Positions 9,169-21,358 of a stretch of 64,000 bases of DNA are shown one piece after another (position 1 is the first letter of the stretch; each line of letters begins with the position of its first letter). Source of the stretch: Glandiceps talaboti (lineage: Eukaryota; Hemichordata; Enteropneusta; Spengelidae). A program made the position numbers and the translations under genes. Location: NCBI RefSeq assembly GCF_964340395.1, contig NC_135563.1:2492001-2556000 (forward strand). The letters run 5' to 3'. The notes below the pieces were generated by a model. The model ran no database searches and had not been told where the DNA came from. It was given only the letters and a program-made list of their open reading frames with translations.

Positions 9169-11998
9169 AGCAGGGCTCGAAATTAGCGGTAGTCTCGCGT
9201 CAATTGACTACCAGTTTTTCCAAAATGATTACCAAGTTCGAAAACTGGTAGTCATCCTTGACTACCACGAAAATCCTGGGGAAGCCAACCCATCGTATGT
9301 ATGGAAGGCCTGCTGACAAGTTGGTGATGTAGCGTGAGCGCTGGACTCTAAAGCTACATGTGATTAGATACATTTATGTATGGCTGGCATGTTTGATATT
9401 GCTTACTTTGTAGTCAATAACAATAGCTTGGTAAAATAAACAAAATAAATGTAGCTTATATGTGATGTTACAAATGCCATAACGTCTACTCAAACGCAAC
9501 ACTCTTGATTTCATGACCATTTCATTGTCTTTTCCATGTCACACAGTTGCGATCAAAATGATACAAAACTTTGGAAAATATACGGAATAAAATCATTCTC
9601 CCACCACTAATCGCGAATGTAATGGTATTTTACAACAAGGCATTCAATACTATGATACAATGTACCTCAATTTAGTGGAAGGATGGAAATTTATGTCGTT
9701 TATCGAAGCCCTTAGCAGAGGAGACAAATCCTAGACATAATCAGAATGACTTCCTATGTTTATAGATAGTAACAGATAAGATTTGACAGGACATGCCTTG
9801 GCGCATACCATTTCTCTCTAGGGTTGGGTCATAGCATGGTGACCGTGTGTATTTTTTATCGTATGACGTTTTATCTTTTACAAAGTAAATAATAATAAAG
9901 AGCATAAATGCTCAGATTTGATAGCATTTGTGTTATAAGTTTGACAAGCAACCCACACACCCGAAATGGAATGAGCCACTAATCATTACGGGTAACTCTA
10001 CACTTCACACTGTTATTGATTCAGTGAAATAAACTACAACATGGAAAGTACGTAATTTTGCTGTGTGACTAGCGATTTAGTTAGTGTTTTGAAGTTTATT
10101 TCTGTCAATCTCTCAGTCACGTCCTGTATATATAATTGAGGCCAGTAACTGTTTGGGGTTCTAGGGGGTGTCCCCCTAGAAGCTTTTCAAGTTTTTTTTA
10201 CAAATTTTGGTGAATCTTCTTGTTGGTCTAACGAATGAGTGGCCTCTGGGGTGATGGAGTCCAAGGTCCCCCCTGCCATGTAGTTTCTTGTTTCAATTTA
10301 GGCAATTTTTAGGTTATTCATAGCCTCTGATATATGTATTGCCAAGCATCGATATAATATAACATTTTTAAATAAGTGTTCCATGTCATAAAAGTGGGCC
10401 TGAAACATTGGTATAGGGGCATTACATGGCATGTTCTGTAACTAGTGTGGTAGCTAAGGTAATACATGTATTATATGTATAATTTCATGTATAGTTATGT
10501 TTGAACCCTTACATGAAGTAATATTTAAACCATTTATTAAAGAAACAGAGACAAGAACAAATATATATATATGTACCACAGGCTAACGAAACTGACTGGT
10601 CCCTGACATGTGTTTGAAACTGTTTGTCATGATTTGACAAGTGTCCTGGTTGGAGAGGTACGAGCAGGTTGAACAGTATACTCGAACCAGTGCATCATTT
10701 CCCTGCCAAGATATTTTTTTTTCTAGCAGCAGTGGTCCATCTTTTTTTTCCCATCACCCACTCATATCCTGATTTTTTTTTTAAAGCGAATCCACTTGGC
10801 ATCTTTTTTTCCCCCGAAATCTTCCAAGCCCCCCCCCCCCCCCAAGGATATCAAATGGTCCACCCCTAATAGAAGTTCAGAACTTGGACTTTGGACATTT
10901 TTACACTTTGGCTACTGTATGTGTGGTACTGCTTGCAGACGGTACACGGGTCTAGATTACTGCCATGACCCACGAGACATTGTCAGAATCGAGTCCCGAA
11001 TTACTCCGTACGTGTAGGTGTAGTGACAGTTCTAACTTCTAGTTGTACTATACTGTGTCGAAATTTGCAAACGTAATCATCGCTCAAAATGCTTCGCAGA
11101 AACCCTGAATAGTTCGATAATTTAACAGTGTACCTTACCTTGTGTGTTCTTTGTTCAATCACACAGGATTGCTTACAAATTGGCACAGGAACGAACTGGT
11201 CACACGGTCAAGCCTGTCACTTCGATTTTCAAACAGCAACTAGTGACCGCCATGTTGAATTTGACACAAAGTTTTGATTTCCTAACACCATCGCATGAGG
11301 GCTCTGTCAGATGCATCCAAAACTTCCGATCGCAATATACACTTTGACAGACTAACAAGCATAGGGGCGTCTGATATTTCATAGTTTGTTGTTTTCCATG
11401 TTTACAGACTAAATATAACATCCTTTTGACTATATATTCCTACCTGTAAGGAGAAAAGTTAATACTAGTATAGAGACTGATACATTTGTAGCAGCAGGAT
11501 TCGTACGATATTTTCCTAAGAAAAACGACAATCTAAGCAATAATACGTGCCCCTGTGCTCACGAGCTATTATATTATATTATATTTTTTGTAGTTCAATG
11601 CAGTTTCGGTATTTTCTGGTTAAGATGGAAGCAGATATCTTCAAGTTTCTTTCCAAGGACAAACGACATTGCGAAATGTCGGTTCAAACCACAGGGGTCA
11701 ATACGAATAAATGATTTTTCCCGTGATTTTCCAGATTGCTAATATTGTTTTCTCTATTTTTCAAATAAAGTTTTAAATATTACCATCATAACTGTCGCAT
11801 CCTCTGACTGTCTTTTACTATTTCTGACCATTACCACCGTTTTATCTTCAGGAGTTTATCAACTTTTGCATTAACTAGTGCAAAGCTAACCCTAGAACAA
11901 ACTATCGTCCACTGTCTATGAACAAACTCACGGGCTATTACAAGCACAAATTATCAGTTATGTAAGCCTAAGCTCGGACATTGCCCTTACCAGTGTAA
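9169..11998. other. Degraded dispersed repeats, no gene seen
   Basis: About 9175-9300 is a GGTAGTC/GACTACC-rich repeat that starts GGGCTCGAAATTA and is related to about 35,828-35,925 (GGGCTAAAAATTA). About 10,105-10,130 (CTCTCAGTCACGTCCTGTATATATA) occurs inverted at 36,175-36,205. About 10,140-10,330 is the CTAGGGGG-palindrome repeat. About 10,700-10,870 is the T-run/poly-C repeat also seen inverted at 1400-1570. The rest holds no supportable gene. Confidence 0.55.
10161..10179. repeat. Palindrome CTAGGGGG-TGT-CCCCCTAG
   Basis: A perfect 8-bp stem with a 3-base loop, embedded in a dispersed repeat. Sister copies lie at 50,569-50,587 and 50,808-50,826. Decayed copies lie near 2,941 and 51,034. 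Confidence 0.85.
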
Positions 11999-14900
11999 AT
12001 CATTGTCTATCATTATATCTATCTATCATTATACCTATCTATCATTATACCTATCTATCATTATACCTATTTATTATTATACCTATCTATCATATATCTA
12101 TCATTATACCTATCTATCATTATATCTATCTATCATTATACCTATATATCATTATATCTATCTATTATTATATCTATCTATCATTATACCTATCTATCAT
12201 TATACCTATCTATCATTGTACCTATCTATCATTATATCTATCATTATACCTATATATCATTATATCTATCTATTATTATATCTATCTATCATTATACCTA
12301 TCTATCATTATATCTATCATTATACCTATCTATCAGTATACCTATCTATCATTATACCTATCTATCATTATACCTATCTATCATTATATCTATCTATTTA
12401 TCATTATATCTATCTATCATTATATCTATCTATCAGTATATCTATCATTATATCTATCTATCATTATATCTATCTATCAGTATATCTATCATTATACCTA
12501 TCTATCATTATACCTATCTATCAGTATATCTATCATTATATCAATCTATCATCATACCTATCTATCATTATACCTATCTATCATTATATCTATCTATCAT
12601 TATATCTATCATTATATCTATCTATCATTATATCTATCATTATACCTATCTATCATTATGCCTATCTATCATTATACATATCTATCATTATACCTATCTA
12701 TCATTATATCTATCTATCATTATATCTATCATTATACCTATCTATCATTATACCTATCTATCATTATACCTATCTATCATTATATCTATCTATCATTATA
12801 TCTATCATTATACCTATCTATCATTATACCTATCTATCATTATACCTATCTATCATTATACCTAACTATCATTATATCTATCTATCATTATACCTATCTA
12901 TCATTATATCTATCATTATACCTATTTATCATTATACCTATTTATCATTATACCTATCTATCATTATACCTAACTATCATTATACCTATCTATCATTATA
13001 CCTATCTATCATTATATCTATCATTATACCTATCTATCATTATATCTATCATTATATCTGTCATTATATCTATCATATACCTATCTATCATTATACCTAT
13101 CTATCATTATATCGATTTATCAGTATATCTATCTATCATTATACCTATCTATCATTATATCTATCATTATACCTATCTATCATTATATCTATCATTATAT
13201 CTGTCATTATATCTATCATATACCTATCTATCATTATACCTATCTATCATTATATCGATTTATCATTATACCTATCTATCATTATATCTATCATTATACC
13301 TATCTATCATTATATCTATCATTATACCTATCTGTCATTATATCTATCTATCATTATACCTATCTATCATTATATCTATCTATCATTACATCTATCATTA
13401 TACCTATCTATCATTATGTCTATCATTATACCTATCTATCATTATATCTATCATTATACCTATCTATCATTATATCTATCTATCATTATACCTATCTATC
13501 ATTATATCTATCATTATACCTATCTATCATTATACCTATCTATCATTATATCGATTTATCATTATACCTATCTATCATTATATCTTTCTATCATTATACC
13601 TATCTATCATTATATCTTTCTATCATTATACCTATCTATCATTATACCTATCTATCATTATACCTATCTATCATTATATATATCATTATATCTATCATTA
13701 TACCTATCTATCATTATACCTATCTATTATTATATCTAACTATCATTATATCTATCTATCATTATACCTATCTATCATTATACCTATCTATCATTATACC
13801 TATCTATCATTATAACTATCTATCATTATACCTATCTATCATTATACCTACCTATCATTATACCTATCTATCATTATATCTATCATTATACCTATCATTA
13901 TACCTATCTATCAATATATCTATCTATCATTATACCTATCTATCATTATACCTATCTATCATTATACCTATCTATCATTATACCTATCTATCATTATACC
14001 TATCTATCATTATATCTATCATTATACCTATCTATCATTATATCTATCATTATATCTGTCATTATATCTATCTATCATTATACCTATCTATCATTATATC
14101 TATCTATCATTACATCTATCATTATACCTATCTATCATTATGTCTATCATTATACCTATCTATCATTATATCTATCATTATACCTATCTATCATTATATC
14201 TATCTATCATTATACCTATCTATCATTATATCTATCATTATATCTATCATTATACCTATCTATCATTATACCTATCTATCATTATATCGATTTATCATTA
14301 TACCTATCTATCATTATATCTTTCTATCATTATACCTATCTCTCATTATACCTATCTATAATTATACCTATCTATCAATATATCTATCTATAATTATACC
14401 TATCTATCAATATATCTATCATTATACCTATATATCATTATATCGATTTATCATTATACCTATCTATCATTATATCTATCATTATACCTATCTATCATTA
14501 TATCTATCATTATACCTATCTGTCATTATATCTATCTATCATTATACCTATCAATCATTATACCTATCTATCATTATGTCTATCATTATACCTATCTATC
14601 ATTATATCTATCATTATACCTATCTATCATTATATCTATCTATCATTATACCTATCTATCATTATATCTATCATTATATCTATCATTATACCTATCTATC
14701 ATTATACCTATCTATCATTATATCGATTTATCATTATACCTATCTATCATTATATCTTTCTATCATTATACCTATCTATCATTATACCTATCTATCATTA
14801 TATATATCATTAAATCTATCANNNNNNNNNNNNNNNNNNNNNNNNNNNNNNNNNNNNNNNNNNNNNNNNNNNNNNNNNNNNNNNNNNNNNNNNNNNNNNN

Positions 14901-17900
14901 NNNNNNNNNNNNNNNNNNNNNTCATTATATCTATCTATCATTATATCTATCTATCATTATATCTATCATTATACCTATCTATCATTATACCTATCTATCA
15001 TTATATCTATCTATCCCTATACCTATCTATCAGTATATCTATCTATAGATCATTATATCTATCTATCATTATATCTATCATTATACCTATCTATCATTAT
15101 ACCTATCTATCATTATATCTATCTATCATTATATCTATCTATCATTATATCTATCATTATACCTATCTATCATTATACCTATCTATCATTATATCTATCT
15201 ATCACTATACCTATCTATCAGTATATCTATCTATCATTATATCTATCTATCATTATATCTATCATTATACCTATCTATCATTATATCTATCATTATACCT
15301 ATCTATCATTATACCTATCTATTGTTATATCTATCTATCATTATACCTATCTATCATTATACCTATCTATCATTATATCTATCTATTGTTATATCTATCT
15401 ATCATTATATCTATCTATCATTATACCTATCTATCATTATATCTATCTATCATTATATCTATCATTATACGTATCTATCATTATACCTATCTATCATTAT
15501 ATCTATCTATCATTATATCTATCTATCTATCTATCATTATATCTATCTATTGTTATATCTATCTATCATTATATCTATCTATCATTATACCTATCTATCA
15601 TTATATCTATCTATCATTATATCTATCATTATACGTATCTATCATTATACCTATCTATCATTATATCTATCTATCATTATATCTATCTATCTATCTATCA
15701 TTATATCTATCATTATACCTATCTATCATTATACCTATCTATCATTATATCTATCTATCACTATACCTATCTATCAGTATATCTATCTATCATTATATCT
15801 ATCTATCATTATATCTATCATTATACCTATCTATCATTATATCTATCATTATATCTATCTATCATTATATCTATCATTATACCTATCTATCATTATACCT
15901 ATCTATCATTATATCTATCTATCATTATATCTATCTATCATTATATCTATCATTATACCTATCTATCATTATACCTATCTATCATTATATCTATCTATCA
16001 CTATACCTATCTATCAGTATATCTATCTATCATTATATCTATCTATCATTATATCTATCATTATACCTATCTATCATTATATCTATCATTATACCTATCT
16101 ATCATTATACCTATCTATCATTATATCTATCTATCATTATATCTATCTATCATTATATCTATCATTATACCTATCTATCATTATATCTATCTATCACTAT
16201 ATCTATCTATCACTATACCTATCTATCATTATATCTATCTATCATTATATCTATCTATCATTATATCTATCATTATATCTATCATTATACCTATTTATCA
16301 TTATACCTATCTATCATTATATCTATCTATTGTTATATCTATCTATCATTATACCTATCTATCATTATACCTATCTTTTGTTATACCTATCTACCATTAT
16401 ATCTATCTATCATTATACCTATCTATCATTATACCTATCTATCATTATACCTATTTATCATTATACCTATCTATCATTATACCTATCTATCATTATATCT
16501 ATCATTATACCTATCTATCATTATATCTATCTATCATTATACCTATCTATCATTATATCTATCTATTGTTATATCTATCTATCATTATATCTATCTATCA
16601 TTATACCTATCTATCATTATATCTATCTATCATTATATCTATCATTATACGTATCTATCATTATACCTATCTATCATTATATCTATCTATCATTATATCT
16701 ATCTATCTATCTATCATTATATCTATCATTATACCTATCTATCATTATACCTATCTATCATTATATCTATCTATCACTATACCTATCTATCAGTATATCT
16801 ATCTATCATTATATCTATCTATCATTATATCTATCTATCATTATATCTATCTATCATTATATCTATCATTATACCTATCTATCATTATATCTATCATTAT
16901 ATCTATCTATCATTATATCTATCATTATACCTATCTATCATTATACCTATCTATCATTATATCTATCTATCATTATATCTATCTATCATTATATCTATCA
17001 TTATACCTATCTATCATTATACCTATCTATCATTATATCTATCTATCACTATACCTATCTATCAGTATATCTATCTATCATTATATCTATCTATCATTAT
17101 ATCTATCATTATACCTATCTATCATTATATCTATCATTATACCTATCTATCATTATACCTATCTATCATTATATCTATCTATCATTATATCTATCTATCA
17201 TTATATCTATCATTATACCTATCTATCATTATATCTATCTATCACTATATCTATCTATCACTATACCTATCTATCATTATATCTATCTATCATTATATCT
17301 ATCTATCATTATATCTATCATTATATCTATCATTATACCTATTTATCATTATACCTATCTATCATTATATCTATCTATTGTTATATCTATCTATCATTAT
17401 ACCTATCTATCATTATACCTATCTTTTGTTATACCTATCTACCATTATATCTATCTATCATTATACCTATCTATCATTATACCTATCTATCATTATACCT
17501 ATTTATCATTATACCTATCTATCATTATACCTATCTATCATTATATCTATCATTATACCTATCTATCATTATATCTATCTATCATTATACCTATCTATCA
17601 TTATATCTATCATTATACCTACCTATCATTATATCTATCATTATACCTATCTATCATTATATCTATCATTATACCTATCTATCATTATACCTATCTATCA
17701 TTACATCTATCATTATACCTATCTATCATTATATCTATCTATCAATATATATATCTATCATTATACCTATCTATCATTATATCTATCATTATACCTATTT
17801 ATCATTATACCTATCTATCATTATATCTATCTATTGTTATATCTATCTATCATTATATCTATCTATCATTGTACCTATCTATCATTATATCTATCATTAT

Positions 17901-18205
17901 ACCTATTTATCATTATACCTATCTATCATTATATCTATCTATCATTATACCTATCTATCATTATATCTATCATTATATCTATCGTTATACCTATCTATCA
18001 TTATATCTATCTATTGTTATATCTATCTATCATTATATCTATCTATCATTGTACCTATCTATCATTATATCTATCATTATACCTATCTATCATTATACCT
18101 ATCTATCATTATATCTATCTATCATTATACCTATCTATCATTATATATATCTATCAAGTTATATCTATCTATCATTATATCTATCTATAATTATATCTAT
18201 CTACC
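11999..18205. repeat. 6.2-kb TCTA-derived satellite (12- and 16-bp units)
   Basis: The whole stretch is built from CTATCATTATAC and CTATCTATCATTATAC-like words (12 and 16 bp), mixed with TATATCTATC variants. Rare variants mark higher-order copies: CTTTTG at 16,375 and 17,423, and CTACCATT at 16,391 and 17,439, give a 1,048-bp repeat distance. ATTATGTCTATC recurs at about 13,416, 14,140 and 14,576. The plus strand almost lacks TAA, TAG and TGA, so all three frames stay open for hundreds of codons. Those open frames (Tyr/Ile/Ser/Leu repeats) are artefacts. The true length is unknown because of the internal gap. Confidence 0.97.
14822..14921. other. Assembly gap (100 N)
   Basis: Exactly 100 N, the usual placeholder for a gap of unknown size, within the satellite. 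Sequence on both sides is the same satellite, so the gap is most likely unresolved repeat. Confidence 0.98.
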
Positions 18206-18246
18206 AAAGACAAATAATAACTATGACTGGTTGAAGTTGTTCTTGA

Positions 18247-18618
18247 GTGGAACTCTTGATAAAAATGAAATTGAAAGAGTTAGATAAATATCTTGATGAG
18301 CGTTATTTACCAAAACAGAGAAAATTAAAAAGAGAAAAATTAGACATAATATCCACTAACATAATAGGAACACTAGAATTTAGATCTAGAAAAATGACTG
18401 CAAATGAAATTAAAACTAATATCATGGAAATGAGTGAAACAGATATTTGTGACTCTGAGACTGAAAGTGACACTTCTGTAATGCATGTTCTAGGCAGTGA
18501 TGGAGACAATTGTGATACTGATAGCTCAGAAAGTTCATGTACTGATGATAACACTGACTGTGATGAAACAAGTCTTGCACATCCTCGCAGAATTGCAGAT
18601 CGATTTATGTTGCATTAA
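18247..18618 (+). pseudogene. C-terminal remnant of an unknown mobile-element ORF, acidic tail
   Basis: A 123-codon frame directly abuts the satellite. It has a basic helical part (KYLDERYLPKQRKLKREKL) followed by an acidic Ser/Asp/Glu-rich tail ending SCTDDNTDCDETS and a short basic end. Just upstream, another frame (SGTLDKNEIERV) reads on sensibly if one base is shifted near 18,284, so the ORF is broken. A related tail (DISDSDCDETSPTQ ...) is encoded inverted at 51,932-52,189, and both are followed by the same poly-C 3' region. Two copies with a shared 3' end mark a repeated element, not a host gene. I do not recognise the family. Confidence 0.5.
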
Positions 18619-18790
18619 ATAATCATGGGTTTTTTTTCATGACCCCCCCCCCCTAGCAAATTGTGAATTTTTAGTTGTGTGTGCTAGCTAAGCCCCCCCC
18701 CCCCATTTTTCCTGGGAAAAATTGATGCCCCCCCCCCGAAAATCCTCCGCTCCCCCCTGGAAGTAAAATCTGGACACTCCCTTAATACTA
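18619..18790 (+). repeat. Poly-C-rich 3' region shared with the element copy at 51.6 kb
   Basis: Three C-runs of 9-13 bases are separated by AAATTGTGAATTTTTAG, ATTTTTCCTGGGAAAAATTG and GAAAATCCTCCGCTCCC. The same order, inverted, lies at about 51,630-51,740. A distant relative of the last 40 bases (CCCCCTGGAAATTAAAAATG ... ACACTCCCTAA) lies at about 58,430-58,475. Confidence 0.75.
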
Positions 18791-20039
18791 TGTTAGTAAT
18801 TGGTTAAACCCAACATGAATATTGATAACTTCTTGAATACGCATTTGAATTTACCTCGAAGAAATGACAGATAACGTAGGCACTTTTCGCTCCTGGTAAC
18901 ACCCATGCAATGCGTAAATATAACGTTCAGACGTTCGTTTCTACTGTCGGGTAGGTTGTTAATGGTTGAGGGCAACACGCTCTACGCACGACTTGATGCA
19001 GGAGAGACAATAAATTGCAAGATGATTCGAGGTGCATGGCTTTTGATATATTAATATTGATAATGTTAGGCATACTTATGGTACTTTTTGAATGAAATAA
19101 AATATATTGATAAAGTTTAAAGAAGAACTCCACAGTCTCTGAGTCTAGTACATACAAAATGTTAATATAACATAACAACAAAAAATTGAAGGATTAAAAT
19201 AAAAATGAATTTAAGAATAAAGGTTCTACGAACTCCAAACGTAATTCCAATATATACATAAACAAGATTTGAACATGTTTTTCTCTTTTGTAATGCATAT
19301 TGGGAAGGTTACTTGTTAAGTGGACCTGAAAGTTGAACTCCAAATCGTCCAATCAATACACTTACTCATCGGTCGAACCTCAGACCACTCAAATGATCTA
19401 CAGTGGTCTGAGATTATACTGGAGAGCAAATAATCGAAACTTTTGTAACCTCTCACGAAACGGAATTTTTATCGAAGACATTTTGTTGAATTATTACAAC
19501 TGCAAAGATTTCTAGTTGTAATATATTTGTTCATATGTGTTTGCGAAATCGTTGTTAAACAATTTTCATGTAATAGTTGTGTAGAAACATTCCTCTGTAG
19601 CATCTTTATTCCAGTCTCACAGAGGATAAGTTTTTCCCTACACCTCTTTCTTCTCTTCAACATTTGTAGTCGTTATCTCACTGTCATCACCACAATATCG
19701 TTCTCAATAGTGACTTGAATCTGTCACTTTATTTGAAAGCCTGATTAGTTGTTCATTACACTTCAATCCAACAAACATGTTTGGTGGTCTGTTGAGATTA
19801 CACATACACTGAAATCAGTATCGCCCTCTATCTTGGACAACATGGCATTGCTTTGTGTAAACTTCCACAAGGTATAACGCGATTATGATTTCGAAAGACT
19901 TTACTACAGTAATGCAACAGTTGGGAAGACATGGAAAATATTTTGAAAAGTCAAACATTCGTAATAGTTAAGATATGAGAACAAGGGTAGCATTGAGTAA
20001 TTCTTAATTGCATTATAAAGGAGCGAATCGAGTATAGAT
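18791..20039. other. No gene seen
   Basis: AT-rich sequence. One notable inverted repeat (19,379-19,412) is listed separately. No supportable coding region. Confidence 0.5.
19379..19412. repeat. Inverted repeat CTCAGACCACT ... AGTGGTCTGAG
   Basis: An 11-bp perfect stem with a 12-base loop. The arm word GTGGTCTGAG(G/A)TT also occurs at about 37,034 and 54,039, and as its complement at about 27,341, so it may be the end of a dispersed element family. Confidence 0.7.
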
Positions 20040-20844
20040 ACTGTTCTGTGTTTTGGAATCTTGTCTTCTTGCCAGATTCTTATTGTTTTGCAATCTTCCT
20101 CCTATCACCATTATCTTCTCCATTTTTACTTTAACATCTTCAGCTGTCAGAAATCTTTTCTGTTCATCCAAAATAACATGTTCTCCCTGTGATATCTTTT
20201 TTCAACTTTTGTTCAGCGGTGCTCTCTCTTAATTAATGTTTTCCTTTCGTCTTCTAGTTTTTCTTTCAAGTTCACAGCTTTTATCATCTTCATACTTATT
20301 TTTTTTGCTGCTTTAGCCAAAGAGATTCTGGTGAAGTAAGTTCATCTCTTGTCGTTTCACGAACTTGTTCAATGTCTCTACGTCGAACTTCTGTTCTCTC
20401 TTAATATCACACAATCGTGCTTCTACTTTATTTTCCATTTTTTCCAGCTAAATTTCACGCCTTTCTTGACATTTTTCCTTCTTAAGTAACTTTTCAAACC
20501 ATGCGTGAAGTCGGTTTGGTTGTTCGTTGATACCCCAGTTTCTTTTTGAATTCAGCATCCTGTCTCTAATTCGTTTTCTTTCTGTCAAATTTTCTTTTCT
20601 TGCATCTAACAGAAGCTTCCTTAATACATTTTTTTCTTCCCGATTTTCCAATTCTTCTTATTTCTTCATAATCATTTGCTGTTCTCTGTCCAATTAATTT
20701 GTTTGCATGTTCTTTTAAGCGCTCCTTTGATGATGCTAAATGCGGTTCTTTTTTGCCAAGACACTTTTCTTTTAGCGCGATCACGTTTACCTTTTCTATA
20801 ATAATGGCATAACATTTCAAACCATCCACATTATCGAAAGCCAT
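20040..20844 (-). pseudogene. Frameshifted coiled-coil pseudogene
   Basis: On the minus strand two overlapping open frames (20,844-20,566 and 20,651-20,448) join through a frameshift near 20,650. They give a continuous, highly charged Lys/Glu/Arg-rich helical sequence: it starts MAFDNVDGLKCYAIIIEK, passes HANKLIGQRTANDYEEI, then EEKNVLRKLLLDARKENLTE and LHAWFEKLLKKEKCQERRE. Further coiled-coil-like sequence continues to about 20,040 in shifting frames (RRDIEQVRETTRDEL, MKMIKAVNLKEKLEDERK, LDEQKRFLTAEDVKVKMEK) with stops. The lack of introns plus several frame breaks suggests a processed pseudogene or a dead retrocopy of a coiled-coil protein, perhaps cytoskeletal. I do not recognise the parent gene. 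Confidence 0.5.
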
Positions 20845-21349
20845 AGACTACTTGAAAATTGTGTTCAATACCCTGGAATTTTACTCGAGTCAATAGATTA
20901 TGCAACTGTAGGGCCGCTATTTATTACCTACACTTCATCTTATATTTTGGTAGACACACACATTCGCTTGGCTATTGACTGCCTCATAATTAAAAGTATG
21001 GTAGAAGTGTACAGTTTTGCAACGTACAAGGTAAACGACTGCTCCTTGGGTCTGTCCGTCCGTCCGTCCGTCTGTCTCCCTCCCTGCCCCCCCCTCCCGC
21101 CCCCCTCTCTCTCTCTCACTCTCTCCCAGGTTGTTTATGGCAGTTTCTGGGTTTTTTTGTTATTTAGTACTTTAGAGCAAGTGTGTATGTGGGGCAATTC
21201 TCATTTGCCTGTTCATGATTGGCTCTGCAGTTGTCTTCATTGAAGTAGGGATGGTTATTTTGTGTTTTCCACAGATAACTAACATATTATACTATATTTG
21301 TCTGTGGTTTCTCCCCCGGATCTGCAGACATGGGCTGGACAAACACGCG
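20845..21349. other. No gene; GTCC-type simple repeat at 21,050-21,075
   Basis: A CTGTCCGTCCGTCCGTCCG run followed by C- and CT-rich sequence (about 21,046-21,125). It resembles the GGACGGACGG segment of the MITE-like element near 2,770. Nothing coding is supported. Confidence 0.55.
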
Positions 21350-21358
21350 AAAAAAGAA
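21350..21358. repeat. Left target-site duplication AAAAAAGAA
   Basis: A nine-base direct repeat adjacent to the GGGTGACCC end; the partner is at 26,657-26,665. Confidence 0.85.

Noticed and set aside
12003-18287. Open frames of up to 1,204 codons rich in Tyr, Ile, Ser and Leu
   Set aside because: They are stop-poor translations of the TCTA satellite, open in all three plus frames, and include the 100-N gap. No start context or domain.
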